From a virus, in the IMG/VR virus record IMGVR_UViG_3300036845_000448, positions 1 through 43,549 of that record: a DNA stretch of 43,549 bases; one strand, given 5' to 3'. Made by a program: the position numbers and the translations under genes. This document shows positions 1-6,319 of the stretch, piece after piece. The notes beneath the pieces were generated by a model, which saw only the letters and a program-made list of their open reading frames with translations, ran no database searches and was not told where the DNA came from. Positions within the stretch are counted from its first letter, which is position 1, and the number at the start of each line of letters is the position of its first letter.

Positions 1-100
1 GGCGGGGAATCCTTTTGCACTTTACAAACCTGCCAAAAAAATTTATGCGGCAGCATAAATTTTTTTGGCAGGTTTGTAAAGTGCAAAAGGATTCCCCGCC
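1..100. repeat. Left-terminal palindrome (possible hairpin telomere)
   Basis: Positions 1-48 and 53-100 are perfect reverse complements separated by the 4-nt centre GGCA (49-52). The centre of the stem is AT-rich, with a run of seven A paired to seven T, and the outer part is GC-rich. The palindrome starts at the first base of the window. It is much longer than a rho-independent terminator, and no gene lies on its outer side. It could be the end of a covalently closed hairpin, a recombination or resolution site, or an assembly or amplification fold-back. The inverted repeat is seen directly; its role is inferred. Confidence 0.9.
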
Positions 101-180
101 CCCCCCTTCTTTTTTATTAGTAGTACCTATGCTTTTTTCTGCTTTGTGGTTATTGCTTTTACTGGGCTCCGCGCGGATTT

Positions 181-359
181 CCGCTGGCCGTTCGCGGGTC
201 ATCCGCTGGCCGTTCGCGGGTCATCCGCGCTGGCCGTTCGCGGGTCATCCGCTGGCCGTTCGCGGGTCATCCGCTGGCCGTTTCGCGGGTCATCCGCTGG
301 CCGTTTCGCGGGTCATCCGCTGGCCGTTCGCGGGTCATCCGCTGGCCGTTCGCGGGCAT
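181..359. repeat. Eight tandem ~22-bp repeats next to the left end
   Basis: Eight head-to-tail units of 21-24 bp begin at 181, 203, 225, 249, 271, 294, 317 and 339. Most units read CCGCTGGCCG followed by TTCGCGGGTCAT; variants carry one extra T, an extra GC or a missing T. Each junction creates the short inverted repeat GCGG-GTCAT-CCGC. The open frames crossing the array only reflect the repetition and are not genes. Such arrays can be iterons bound by an initiator protein or subterminal repeats of a linear replicon. Neither role is shown here. The stretch 101-180 holds only T-rich, gene-free sequence. Confidence 0.9.
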
Positions 360-418
360 CCGCTAAACTTTTTTTACCTTTGTTTTGTGGCTTGTGGCAA
401 CCGTCCCCAATTTTTCGA

Positions 419-447
419 TTGACACGTTCGCCACTATTCCATTAGTT
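419..447 (+). promoter_or_regulatory. Probable sigma70-type promoter of the clamp-loader gene
   Basis: TTGACA at 419-424 is followed after 17 bp by a weak -10 candidate, TTAGTT (442-447). Transcription would start near 454, a few bases before the leader hairpin at 463. The -35 is consensus and the -10 is poor, so the assignment is moderate. Confidence 0.45.
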
Positions 448-462
448 TCTAAAAATCAAAGC

Positions 463-476
463 GTGGCGGATGCCAC
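463..476 (+). promoter_or_regulatory. Leader hairpin, copy 1 (GTGGCGGATGCCAC)
   Basis: The 14-nt sequence GTGGCGGATGCCAC forms a 5-bp stem around GGAT. It is followed directly by AAGAGGAGTAA, whose GAGGAG is the ribosome binding site of the gene at 493. The same 14 nt occur at 1237, 3514 and 3739. Likely roles are a 5' mRNA-stabilising stem or a translational operator. Confidence 0.7.
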
Positions 477-492
477 AAGAGGAGTAACAAAC

Positions 493-1125
493 ATGCTGCT
501 AGTTGAAAAGTACCGTCCAACCCTAATCAAAGATTTTGTCGGTATCCCCAGTGCAAAGGAAACTGCAACCGATTTAGTGGCCAGTCCATACAGCTCCGCA
601 TGGTTGTTTGTTGGCAGTCCCGGAATGGGGAAGACAACCCTAGCAATGGCCATCGCGCATGAGTTGGGAGCTGAGGTTCACCATATCCCTAGTCAATCTT
701 GTACCGTTGACACTGTAAAGCAGCTCCGCGCGAAGCTGGCATTTTGCCCGATGTTTGGCGCAAAGTGGAGTGTCGTGATTGTGGATGAGGCGGATGAAAT
801 GAGTTCGGCGGCGGAAAATGCTTGGTTGTCTATGACTGACTCCACCAACCGGCCAGAAAACACAATTATCATTTTCACTTGCAACGAAACAGAGAAACTA
901 AAGTCCCGGTTCACGTCCCGGTGTGAGCAAGTTGTCTTTTCCTCTAAGGAAAAGAGTGGAATGAACAAACCCGCATCCGATCTGCTAGCGCGCGTCTGGA
1001 ATGAAGAGACGGGCGGATTGTCCCCAGCTCCCAACTTTTCCACGATAGTAAAAGAGGCTAACAGTAACATCCGCGAAGCTCTGCAAGTGCTGCAAGGCCA
1101 TGTCAGACGCGCTAAACGCGCATAG
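493..1125 (+). CDS. AAA+ ATPase of the clamp-loader small-subunit type (RFC / T4 gp44-like)
   Basis: This 210-residue protein resembles the ATP-driven subunits that load sliding clamps onto DNA. It begins MLLVEKYRP, the typical RFC/gp44 start. It has Walker A GSPGMGKT (41-48), Walker B VVIVDEADE (94-102), a sensor-1 segment ending TCNE (about 129-132), the SRC arginine-finger motif (142-144) and a sensor-2-like SNIREAL (191-197). It is shorter than RFC or gp44 (about 320 residues), so the C-terminal collar domain is mostly missing. The start at 493 is chosen for its GAGGAG site; an upstream in-frame extension to 385 would run through the promoter. No clamp or polymerase gene is visible, so it may act with the host clamp. 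Confidence 0.85.
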   Translation: MLLVEKYRPTLIKDFVGIPSAKETATDLVASPYSSAWLFVGSPGMGKTTLAMAIAHELGAEVHHIPSQSCTVDTVKQLRAKLAFCPMFGAKWSVVIVDEADEMSSAAENAWLSMTDSTNRPENTIIIFTCNETEKLKSRFTSRCEQVVFSSKEKSGMNKPASDLLARVWNEETGGLSPAPNFSTIVKEANSNIREALQVLQGHVRRAKRA

Positions 1126-1140
1126 TCCGCGCGGGTTTCG

Positions 1141-1180
1141 CGCGCGATACGCTGGGGTCATCCTGAGCGTATGGCGCGCG
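1141..1180 (+). terminator. Long GC-rich hairpin between clamp loader and ArdC gene
   Basis: CGCGCGATACGCT (1141-1153) can pair with AGCGTAT (1166-1172) and CGCGCG (1175-1180), with a small internal bulge. It lies 15 bp after the stop of the upstream gene and just before the next promoter. There is no T-tract, so termination is only possible. The loop contains GGGTCATCC, also found in the left tandem repeats. Confidence 0.4.
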
Positions 1181-1194
1181 CATCTTGCGCGGTC

Positions 1195-1223
1195 ATGGCG
1201 TCATCATGGCGTCATGGTATAAT
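1195..1223 (+). promoter_or_regulatory. Extended -10 promoter with tandem 11-bp operator-like repeats (ArdC operon)
   Basis: ATGGCGTCATC (1195-1205) and ATGGCGTCATG (1206-1216) are tandem repeats, running straight into an extended -10, TGG-TATAAT (1215-1223). No good -35 is visible, as expected for an extended -10 promoter that needs an activator or is blocked by a repressor. The start would be near 1230, seven bases before the leader hairpin. The same arrangement recurs at 3475-3503 and, diverged, at 40128-40156. Confidence 0.7.
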
Positions 1224-1236
1224 CAACCTAACAACC

Positions 1237-1250
1237 GTGGCGGATGCCAC
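1237..1250 (+). promoter_or_regulatory. Leader hairpin, copy 2
   Basis: GTGGCGGATGCCAC is again followed by AAGAGGAGTAA and then the ATG at 1268. The 25-nt stretch from the stem to the end of the ribosome site is identical to that before the gene at 493. Confidence 0.7.
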
Positions 1251-1267
1251 AAGAGGAGTAATCAAAA

Positions 1268-2164
1268 ATGTCTGTCTATGACGCGGTCACTGATCGCATT
1301 ATCGAATCCCTAGAAAATGGCGTTATCCCGTGGCGTCGGGAGTGGCAAACTTCCGGTAAAAAGTCCGGTTTGCCATACAACCTAGTCAGCAACAAACCTT
1401 ACCGTGGCGTGAACATCCTGACTCTGTTTTGCTCCCCGTATGCTTCGCGTGGATGGTGCACGTACAAGCAAGCGCAAGCTCTTGGCTATCAGGTCCGCAA
1501 GGGCGAAAAGGCTATGCCGATTGTCTTCTGGAAGTTTCCAACTAAAGCGGAGCTGGTTAAGAATCCTGATCGTAAACCGTTCGCGAAACCCTACTACGTT
1601 TTCAATATCGAACAACTGGATGGCGTCCCGGTGGAGCTGCCATTAGAGGCGGTGGCGTTTGACCCGATAGAAGAGTGCGAACGGGTTACGGCCGATTTTA
1701 TGGCGTCGGCGTCGCATCCTGAGCTGAAGCATGGCGGGGATAGTGCTTACTTCTCGCAACGTCTGGATACTGTCCAGATGCCTCCGCGCGAAACGTTCAA
1801 GTCTGCTGGTGGATACTATGCCACTTTGTTCCATGAGTTCGCACACTCCACGGGCGTCAAGTCCCGGCTCGCGCGTCCCGAGTTCGTGGGCGGGTTCACA
1901 TTCGGAGATGAGAATTATTCCCGTGAGGAGCTGGTCGCGGAGTTCGCTTCCGCGTTTCTCTGTGCCGAAACTGGTTGCTCGAATGAGGAGAGAATCGGCA
2001 ATACTGTCGCGTACATTCAGAGCTGGCTTAAGGTCTTCAAGAATGACAAGAGCGTAGCGATAGAAGCAGCTCAGAAGGCTCAGCGCGCGTCGGACTTTAT
2101 CCTGTGTCGCACCTTCGCTAGTGAGTCCGCCGGCGAGACTGAAGAGACGGAGGTGGCCGCGTGA
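1268..2164 (+). CDS. ardC: ArdC-like antirestriction protein with zincin metallopeptidase domain
   Basis: This 298-residue protein has the two-part ArdC layout. The N-terminal ssDNA-binding domain (about 1-120) has the typical features IIESLENGVIPWRREW and NKPYRGVNIL. A zinc metallopeptidase domain follows, with HEFAH at 189-193 and a conserved glutamate in SREELVAEF (about 218-226). ArdC proteins of conjugative plasmids protect incoming DNA from restriction. Here it would act early after entry, which fits its position beside the left end. The start has a GAGGAG site and follows the regulated promoter. The stop overlaps the next start (GTGA). The family is clear; protection of this phage is inferred. 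Confidence 0.9.
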   Translation: MSVYDAVTDRIIESLENGVIPWRREWQTSGKKSGLPYNLVSNKPYRGVNILTLFCSPYASRGWCTYKQAQALGYQVRKGEKAMPIVFWKFPTKAELVKNPDRKPFAKPYYVFNIEQLDGVPVELPLEAVAFDPIEECERVTADFMASASHPELKHGGDSAYFSQRLDTVQMPPRETFKSAGGYYATLFHEFAHSTGVKSRLARPEFVGGFTFGDENYSREELVAEFASAFLCAETGCSNEERIGNTVAYIQSWLKVFKNDKSVAIEAAQKAQRASDFILCRTFASESAGETEETEVAA

Positions 2165-2844
2165 GGGCGGCTCCTCTGTACCGTCCGGCGAACGTCGGTC
2201 TATTCGGGGAAACCCGAATAGACTACGCGGCGGCGGCTGACTCTTACAGTGCGGACGTAATCGCCATGAGTGCAACCGTTCGGCGTCCGTTCGAGCTGGA
2301 CGGCGCGCGCTGGGTCTGCGTCGGTACTGGCGGGAACTTCACCACGTACACGTCAATCCGAATCTACAAACTAACCCCTGAGCGGGAGTTCGATGGCGTG
2401 GCGCGGTCTTATACGGGGAAGTGTCTGATTGACGGCGGCGAGTTCGCGCGGAATGACCCGAACGGGTTTTACCACGGGATGACGGTCCAGCATGGCGGTA
2501 AATGGTACGCGCTGACTGGTCCAGAGTTCGAGCTGCTGGCGGAACCAACTGAGGTACGCGGTGGGCTCTATCAGGATGAGGATGAGGAGCTGGCCACGGT
2601 CTCGGATGAGGACTTCGAGCTGGATTACTCGGATGAGGACGTAGAAGAGTACGCGGGGGACCAACTAACTTTTAGCCAGGTTGACGGCGCGGCCAGCTCC
2701 CAAGCGTTTGCAGAGTGGGAAGCAAAATACTATCCCGAACCTGAATTTAAATGTCCTGACTGCTGGGCTGAAAGTGTAGACGGTTCGGTTTGCGCTGGCT
2801 GTCTCGCGCGTCGGTCCGATGGTAGTCAGCTTTCGATGTTCTAA
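2161..2844 (+). CDS. Zinc-ribbon protein with acidic region and C-terminal QLSMF peptide
   Basis: A 227-residue protein of no family I recognise, translated from GTG at 2161, which overlaps the ArdC stop. Residues about 55-135 form a compact mixed domain. A strongly acidic stretch follows (about 136-170, rich in D and E). Near the C-terminus is a Cys4 zinc ribbon (CPDC ... CAGC). The final five residues are QLSMF, matching the bacterial beta-clamp-binding consensus QL[S/D]LF closely. Together with the clamp-loader-like protein two genes upstream, this suggests contact with a sliding clamp. That link is inferred from the peptide only; the acidic region could also make it a DNA mimic. Confidence 0.75.
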   Translation: MRAAPLYRPANVGLFGETRIDYAAAADSYSADVIAMSATVRRPFELDGARWVCVGTGGNFTTYTSIRIYKLTPEREFDGVARSYTGKCLIDGGEFARNDPNGFYHGMTVQHGGKWYALTGPEFELLAEPTEVRGGLYQDEDEELATVSDEDFELDYSDEDVEEYAGDQLTFSQVDGAASSQAFAEWEAKYYPEPEFKCPDCWAESVDGSVCAGCLARRSDGSQLSMF

Positions 2845-2888
2845 ACTCGCGCGGATGACGCGCCAAACCGTATCTAAAAGGGGACTAG

Positions 2889-3074
2889 ATGAAGCTCTTA
2901 ATTGAAATTGATTTAGGCAATGATGCCATTCAACGGTACAGCCAAGCGCGTGCGCTGCTGCGCGATGCTGTTGGTCCAGCTCGTCGCGATGCCTCCCCGA
3001 AAGTTGGGGATGGTTCAACTCTGAACGATAAGAACGGGGTCCGCGTGGGCTCGTGGCGGGTGGTGGCCGAATGA
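2889..3074 (+). CDS. Small conserved phage-type protein
   Basis: A 61-residue protein starting at an ATG with a strong AAAAGGGGA site at 2877-2884. The beginning, MKLLIEIDLGNDAI, and the end, LNDKNGVRVGSWRV, resemble a class of small actinophage and plasmid proteins with a closing D-x-N-G-x-x-V-G-x-W segment, whose function is unknown. It is separated by 44 bp from the upstream gene and its stop overlaps the start of the next gene (ATGA at 3071), so the two are probably translationally coupled. Confidence 0.7.
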   Translation: MKLLIEIDLGNDAIQRYSQARALLRDAVGPARRDASPKVGDGSTLNDKNGVRVGSWRVVAE

Positions 3075-3466
3075 ATCAGCCCAACTTGTTTTGTATCTCG
3101 GATGAGGAGCTGGCGGCGGATCGCGCTGCGTTGTCTCCTGATGATCGCGCGGCGGTGGATGCGCTCCCCAGCTCGTTTGAGGACTCCCCAGCTCCTCCGG
3201 CTCCTCCTCATCTGTACGATTTGGCGGCTCCGGCTCCCAAGCATGACGCGCGGCTGGATGCCTATACGGGTCCATTTCCGCGCAAGCGTCATTACCATCG
3301 GTGTCCCCAGTGTCGGGCGAAGGGTAGCGGCGGCGTCCACTGCTACAAGTCCCGGTGTATGGCTCCGGTCCTAATGTCTACTCCCTGCCAGTGGTGCCGG
3401 ACTTCCGTGGCTCCTGGGCGAACGACTGATGCGGGGCGGTGGCGCGCGGCTGCATACGGGGACTAA
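3071..3466 (+). CDS. Small zinc-finger protein with Pro/Ala-rich N-terminal half
   Basis: 131 residues from an ATG overlapping the previous stop; an upstream in-frame GTG at 3053 is less likely. The N-terminal half is rich in Ala, Pro and Asp and looks disordered. The C-terminal half carries several Cys pairs (HRCPQC, HCYKSRC, CQWC), consistent with a two-zinc fold. The first residues contain QPNLF, which loosely fits a clamp-binding QxxLF pattern, but this is weak. No family is recognised. The next promoter begins immediately after the stop. Confidence 0.6.
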   Translation: MNQPNLFCISDEELAADRAALSPDDRAAVDALPSSFEDSPAPPAPPHLYDLAAPAPKHDARLDAYTGPFPRKRHYHRCPQCRAKGSGGVHCYKSRCMAPVLMSTPCQWCRTSVAPGRTTDAGRWRAAAYGD

Positions 3467-3474
3467 ATACTTTT

Positions 3475-3503
3475 ATGGCGTCATCATGGCGTCATGCTAC
3501 AAT
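3475..3503 (+). promoter_or_regulatory. Second copy of the extended -10 promoter with tandem 11-bp repeats
   Basis: ATGGCGTCATC (3475-3485) and ATGGCGTCATG (3486-3496) precede TGC-TACAAT (3495-3503). This matches the promoter at 1195-1223 at almost every position except one T-to-C change in the -10 and one base before it. The start would be near 3510. Confidence 0.7.
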
Positions 3504-3513
3504 CAATTTCAAC

Positions 3514-3527
3514 GTGGCGGATGCCAC
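3514..3527 (+). promoter_or_regulatory. Leader hairpin, copy 3
   Basis: GTGGCGGATGCCAC lies at the predicted 5' end of the transcript, followed by AAGCGAAGGAGAAAA and the ATG at 3544. The stem is the same as in copies 1 and 2, but the ribosome site differs (GAAGGAG). Confidence 0.7.
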
Positions 3528-3543
3528 AAGCGAAGGAGAAAAA

Positions 3544-3693
3544 ATGGACCAACTTATCAACCTAGTCGATGCAATCACCATCATCAAAACCGCGCGGATC
3601 GCTGTATCCGGTGCTTCGGCTGTTGTCTGGAACAAAGTGAATAACGCGGCTGAATACCTAGATAAACAGGTGGCCGAACTACTCGCGGAATAG
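3544..3693 (+). CDS. Small protein of 49 residues, unknown function
   Basis: The frame begins at an ATG with a good GAAGGAG site directly after promoter and leader hairpin, which supports it as a real gene despite its size. The product is 49 residues, mildly hydrophobic in the middle (about 8-30: VDAITIIKTARIAVSGASAV) and ends in an amphipathic stretch. It might associate with a membrane or form a small helical bundle; I do not recognise it. A terminator-like hairpin follows 10 bp later, so it forms a single-gene unit. As the only product of a dedicated regulated promoter it is a good candidate for a regulator or inhibitor, but that is inference. Confidence 0.65.
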   Translation: MDQLINLVDAITIIKTARIAVSGASAVVWNKVNNAAEYLDKQVAELLAE

Positions 3694-3703
3694 TAGCGAA
3701 TGG

Positions 3704-3734
3704 CGCGCGGATCGTCTCCGCGCGTCTCTTCTTT
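3704..3734 (+). terminator. Rho-independent-like terminator after the 49-residue gene
   Basis: CGCGCGGA (3704-3711) pairs with TCCGCGCG (3717-3724) around the loop TCGTC. TCTCTTCTTT follows, an interrupted T-tract. Confidence 0.6.
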
Positions 3735-3738
3735 AACC

Positions 3739-3752
3739 GTGGCGGATGCCAC
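3739..3752 (+). promoter_or_regulatory. Leader hairpin, copy 4
   Basis: GTGGCGGATGCCAC again, here 45 nt before the next start and without the linked ribosome site. No clear promoter separates it from the terminator just upstream. It may lie at the 5' end of a transcript reading through, or be a relic of a duplicated leader. Confidence 0.6.
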
Positions 3753-3797
3753 AAGTAACCGCGCGGGTCCGGCGCGGAATCCGGCCAGAAGGTATCA

Positions 3798-4178
3798 ATG
3801 ACAAATCTAAAGCTCCACGTCCCCCATCATCCCGACAGTTACAAGTCTTTCGAGTTCTTCTCTGCTGAGCTGGGAGAGGTCGTTAAGTTCACCCTCGAAT
3901 ACCACAAGCGGAGAGGCTACTTCGCAAAGTTCACTCCGGTCCGGCTCGAAGCTGGCGGCGTCCTCGTCTGGGAGATGTTCGGCAAACATAAGGATCGCTC
4001 AACCTACCTCCTCCTGGGCGGGGATCGTTTCAACTTCAAGACTCTGACCCAACTGGCAACCCTCTTCGATAACTCCGTCCCTTACCTCGTGGCCTTGTGG
4101 CTGAAAGACCACAAAGAAGCTGAGACAACCGTGGACGATATGATCGGGCGGTTCACTGAACTTGGCGGGGTGGCCTAA
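3798..4178 (+). CDS. Hypothetical protein
   Basis: A 126-residue soluble protein with no recognised domain. The start has an AGAAGG site five bases upstream. It alternates beta-like segments (SFEFFSAELGEVVKFTLEY; GGVLVWEMFG) with a helical second half. It is first in a run of four genes joined by one-base overlaps or direct abutment (4178, 4552, 4879), so they are very likely co-transcribed. The next gene encodes a DUF2958 protein, a plasmid-associated family. Confidence 0.7.
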   Translation: MTNLKLHVPHHPDSYKSFEFFSAELGEVVKFTLEYHKRRGYFAKFTPVRLEAGGVLVWEMFGKHKDRSTYLLLGGDRFNFKTLTQLATLFDNSVPYLVALWLKDHKEAETTVDDMIGRFTELGGVA

Positions 4179-4552
4179 TGACGCGTCAAACAATGATTCT
4201 CGAATCGCAACGTGCGGAGATGATCGCCAACTGGCGGCGTGGCTGTGAACTGGCTTCAGGTGAGCGGGACGGGGAGCATGACCCTAAGCCAGTCCTGAAG
4301 CTGTTCAACCCTTGCGGGGCTGCTACGTGGCTTCTGACGGAGCTGGTGGAGCATGAGGACGGCGTAGCCTTCGGCCTCTGTGATCTGGGACAGGGGACTC
4401 CTGAGCTGGGTTATGTTTCCCTTGAGGAGCTGGAAAGCGTCTCCCTCCCGTATGGCCTCTACATCGAGCGGGATATTCACTTCACTGCAAAAAAACCACT
4501 CTCAGGGTACGCGGCTGAGGCGCGGCGTCTGGGAAGAATTGAGGTCTGTTAA
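4178..4552 (+). CDS. DUF2958 family protein
   Basis: This 124-residue protein has the hallmark run of the DUF2958 family: KLFNPCGAATWLLTEL (about 41-56), then FGLCDLGQGTPELGYVSLEE and LYIERDIHF near the end. DUF2958 proteins are common on plasmids and integrative elements, often near ArdC-type antirestriction genes; their function is unknown. The start shares one base with the upstream stop (TAATG). Its presence with ArdC and DUF3846 supports a plasmid-like lifestyle for part of this genome. Family assignment is from memory of the conserved motifs. Confidence 0.85.
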   Translation: MTRQTMILESQRAEMIANWRRGCELASGERDGEHDPKPVLKLFNPCGAATWLLTELVEHEDGVAFGLCDLGQGTPELGYVSLEELESVSLPYGLYIERDIHFTAKKPLSGYAAEARRLGRIEVC

Positions 4553-4878
4553 TGGCTATCACTCATCGGCGCGCGATGGAGCTGTTGGTCCAAGCGCAAG
4601 TGTTTTTCCCTGCCATCGTCCCTTACTTGGGCGGTGGCGGGTTTCATATCTTCTCCGCGATGCGGGTTATAGGCTCCGGCTCCACGATAGACGCGGCTCT
4701 GGCGGATGCCAGGGCACGCGAAAATATCCCGTCCCTGCCTCCGCGTCCCCCCTTCCGCGCTCATGGCGTCGAAGTGGAGATGCGCGGCGAAGTCGTGGCC
4801 ACGGCCAAGTCCCGAACCTTCGCGGATCGGATCGCGAACGCGCTGAACCTCTACAACCCGAACGAAAGGGGAATCTGA
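4552..4878 (+). CDS. Conserved phage-type hypothetical protein
   Basis: 108 residues, start overlapping the DUF2958 stop by one base (TAATG). The N-terminal part includes a hydrophobic patch with a run of four Gly (about 27-30). The C-terminal part, VEVEMRGEVVATAKSRTF then ADRIANALNLYNP, resembles a short domain found in many phage proteins, where a two-strand hairpin is followed by a helix ending ANALN. No enzymatic motif is visible. It lies within the compact 3798-5067 gene run. Confidence 0.7.
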   Translation: MAITHRRAMELLVQAQVFFPAIVPYLGGGGFHIFSAMRVIGSGSTIDAALADARARENIPSLPPRPPFRAHGVEVEMRGEVVATAKSRTFADRIANALNLYNPNERGI

Positions 4879-5067
4879 ATGTTGTTCCGGCTCCTGCTGG
4901 TCTGTTATTGTGCTGGCCTTCTCTTCGGGTCGCTGGCCGCTATTGAGTGGCTGGTGGTTCGGATCGTCCGGCTGTGGCTGTCCGGCGTCGTCGCTGGGCT
5001 GGCTGCTTGTGCGCTGGCGGCGGCGTTCGCCGGCATCGTCAAAATGAGGCGGCTAATCGCGCGCTAA
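4879..5067 (+). CDS. Small membrane protein with two transmembrane segments
   Basis: 62 residues, starting directly after the previous stop with AAAGGGGA upstream. Residues about 3-27 and 32-54 are strongly hydrophobic, joined by a short charged linker (VRIVR), and the protein ends in a positively charged tail (KMRRLIAR). It is the last gene of the plus-strand block, followed by a hairpin. Candidate roles include superinfection exclusion, a holin-like function or membrane anchoring of the early complex. The sequence alone does not decide between them. Confidence 0.65.
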   Translation: MLFRLLLVCYCAGLLFGSLAAIEWLVVRIVRLWLSGVVAGLAACALAAAFAGIVKMRRLIAR

Positions 5068-5088
5068 CCTGTCTCTAAACCTATGCGG

Positions 5089-5119
5089 AACGGCCACGGG
5101 ATTCGCTCCCGTGGCCGTT
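5089..5119. terminator. Bidirectional terminator hairpin between convergent blocks
   Basis: AACGGCCACGGGA (5089-5101) pairs perfectly with TCCCGTGGCCGTT (5107-5119) around TTCGC. It lies between the last plus-strand gene (stop 5067) and the last gene of the minus-strand block (stop 5190). The T/A tracts on both sides are short, so it could serve both directions. Confidence 0.75.
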
Positions 5120-5189
5120 TGCATTTGGAAGGTACTTACCCCTGTCCGGCCTCTCACGGGCGCGTTGTGGGGCATCCTAGAGCGTCTTT

Positions 5190-5516
5190 TTAGGGCTTAA
5201 ACGTCCCCTTGCGGATACTGAACACGTTTTCGGCTCCATCCAGTCCCTTGATAAACTTCCGGCCTCGTTCCAGCCATTGCAACAGCTCCACGGGGTTCCC
5301 CTTGGCGCGGCGGTATAGTTCGGCGTCGTCCTCCTCGTAGGCAATCAGGGCTCCGAAATTCTGGGGATAGCGCGGCGGGATCAGGACTCCCCCCTGGTTG
5401 ACTGATTCAAGCGTGGCGGCGTCGGCCTTCTTCATTCGTTCAAGGTTGTCGCGCTCGATGACCACGAGGAGAATTGATTGCTGGAACTCGTCAATGTTTA
5501 TCATCGCGGCGATCAT
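5190..5516 (-). CDS. Conserved phage hypothetical protein
   Basis: 108 residues and last gene of the long minus-strand block. Its start overlaps the upstream stop (ATGA at 5513-5516); a second in-frame Met at 5504 (MINIDEF) is an alternative. The sequence NIDEFQQSILLVVIERDNLERMKKAD followed by a proline-rich segment and IAYEEDDAELYRR resembles a family of small conserved phage proteins without known role. It is predicted to be soluble and shows no metal or nucleotide motif. Confidence 0.7.
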   Translation of the reverse strand: MIAAMINIDEFQQSILLVVIERDNLERMKKADAATLESVNQGGVLIPPRYPQNFGALIAYEEDDAELYRRAKGNPVELLQWLERGRKFIKGLDGAENVFSIRKGTFKP

Positions 5517-6319
5517 GCTTGAACCTCCCGTGGGACCAATTTCATAGCCTCGGCCAACTGCCGTCCGATTTCTGCGTCCCCGAGCTCATCCGGTATTCCC
5601 TGCTTCCGGTTGGCCTCGCGCAAGAGCGGCAATCCTGTCTCGATGGAGTTCATAACCTCCTCGCGCGTGGCGGGTCGGCCTTTGCAGTACCACTCCGTTT
5701 TAAACGCTCTGCCAAGTTGGAGGAGGATTCCTTCACGGGCGTCGGCCTTTGGGATCGCTGGCACTCTCACAACTTCATAGCGGTAGGTGAACCAAAGCAG
5801 GGTGACTCCGGGGTTCCTGTCCACCATAATCCCCGCGTACTTGTCATTGAAACCCTCGGTGCCGTCCTCGCGGCGGATCATGTGAGGTCTCGAAAGAAAC
5901 GGGCATCCGCGCGCGCTGAACTGGGCGCACTCTCGATGCGATGGTGCTTCGGAGCTGATCTTGTTAATCGAGCACATCGGTCCAATCACAAAAACCATCT
6001 CCCTCCACAGCTCTTTACCGCACACCCAACAAAGTCTTTCCTTGATGGCGCGGTATAGCTTGGCTCTGCTGGTCGCGCGAAACTCCGGCTCTCCGTTAAC
6101 CCACTCCACAAACCACGGAACGGGGAAGCCTCGCTTGTCGATTGGTAGGTGTCGCATCGCGCGCGGAACCTCCGGTAAATGGGGGCGAAGTACCTGCATC
6201 TTGGCCCTTCTGTCTGCGGCTTCGTCGTCCTCCTCCTGACAGGGGCAACGTTGGCCTCCCGGTAGGTATCTGGTCCCCTCGCATTGTTCGCAGAGGATGA
6301 TCTGTTCTTCTTTCGTCAT
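5513..6319 (-). CDS. Conserved phage protein with zinc-binding cysteines
   Basis: 268 residues, overlapping genes on both sides by ATGA. The N-terminus has CEQC ... CPC (about 10-27), a short zinc knuckle. The core MRHLPIDKRGFPVPWFV (about 55-71) and then CWVCGKEL, GPMCSINK, SHRECAQF and GCPFLSRPHM form the recognisable pattern of a widespread phage protein of unknown function, with paired Cys/His positions likely binding zinc. The C-terminal third is helical. No catalytic activity is known to me for the family. Confidence 0.75.
   Translation of the reverse strand: MTKEEQIILCEQCEGTRYLPGGQRCPCQEEDDEAADRRAKMQVLRPHLPEVPRAMRHLPIDKRGFPVPWFVEWVNGEPEFRATSRAKLYRAIKERLCWVCGKELWREMVFVIGPMCSINKISSEAPSHRECAQFSARGCPFLSRPHMIRREDGTEGFNDKYAGIMVDRNPGVTLLWFTYRYEVVRVPAIPKADAREGILLQLGRAFKTEWYCKGRPATREEVMNSIETGLPLLREANRKQGIPDELGDAEIGRQLAEAMKLVPREVQA

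Noticed and set aside
173-360. Tandem repeats as a CRISPR array
   Set aside because: Units are directly adjacent without unique spacers.
15-445. Open frames of 99-135 codons across the left palindrome and tandem repeats
   Set aside because: They exist only because the repeat lacks stops, have repetitive translations and no ribosome site, and run through the promoter region.
1643-2275. 210-codon minus-strand frame opposite the ArdC gene
   Set aside because: The plus-strand ArdC motifs (HEFAH, N-terminal domain) are decisive.
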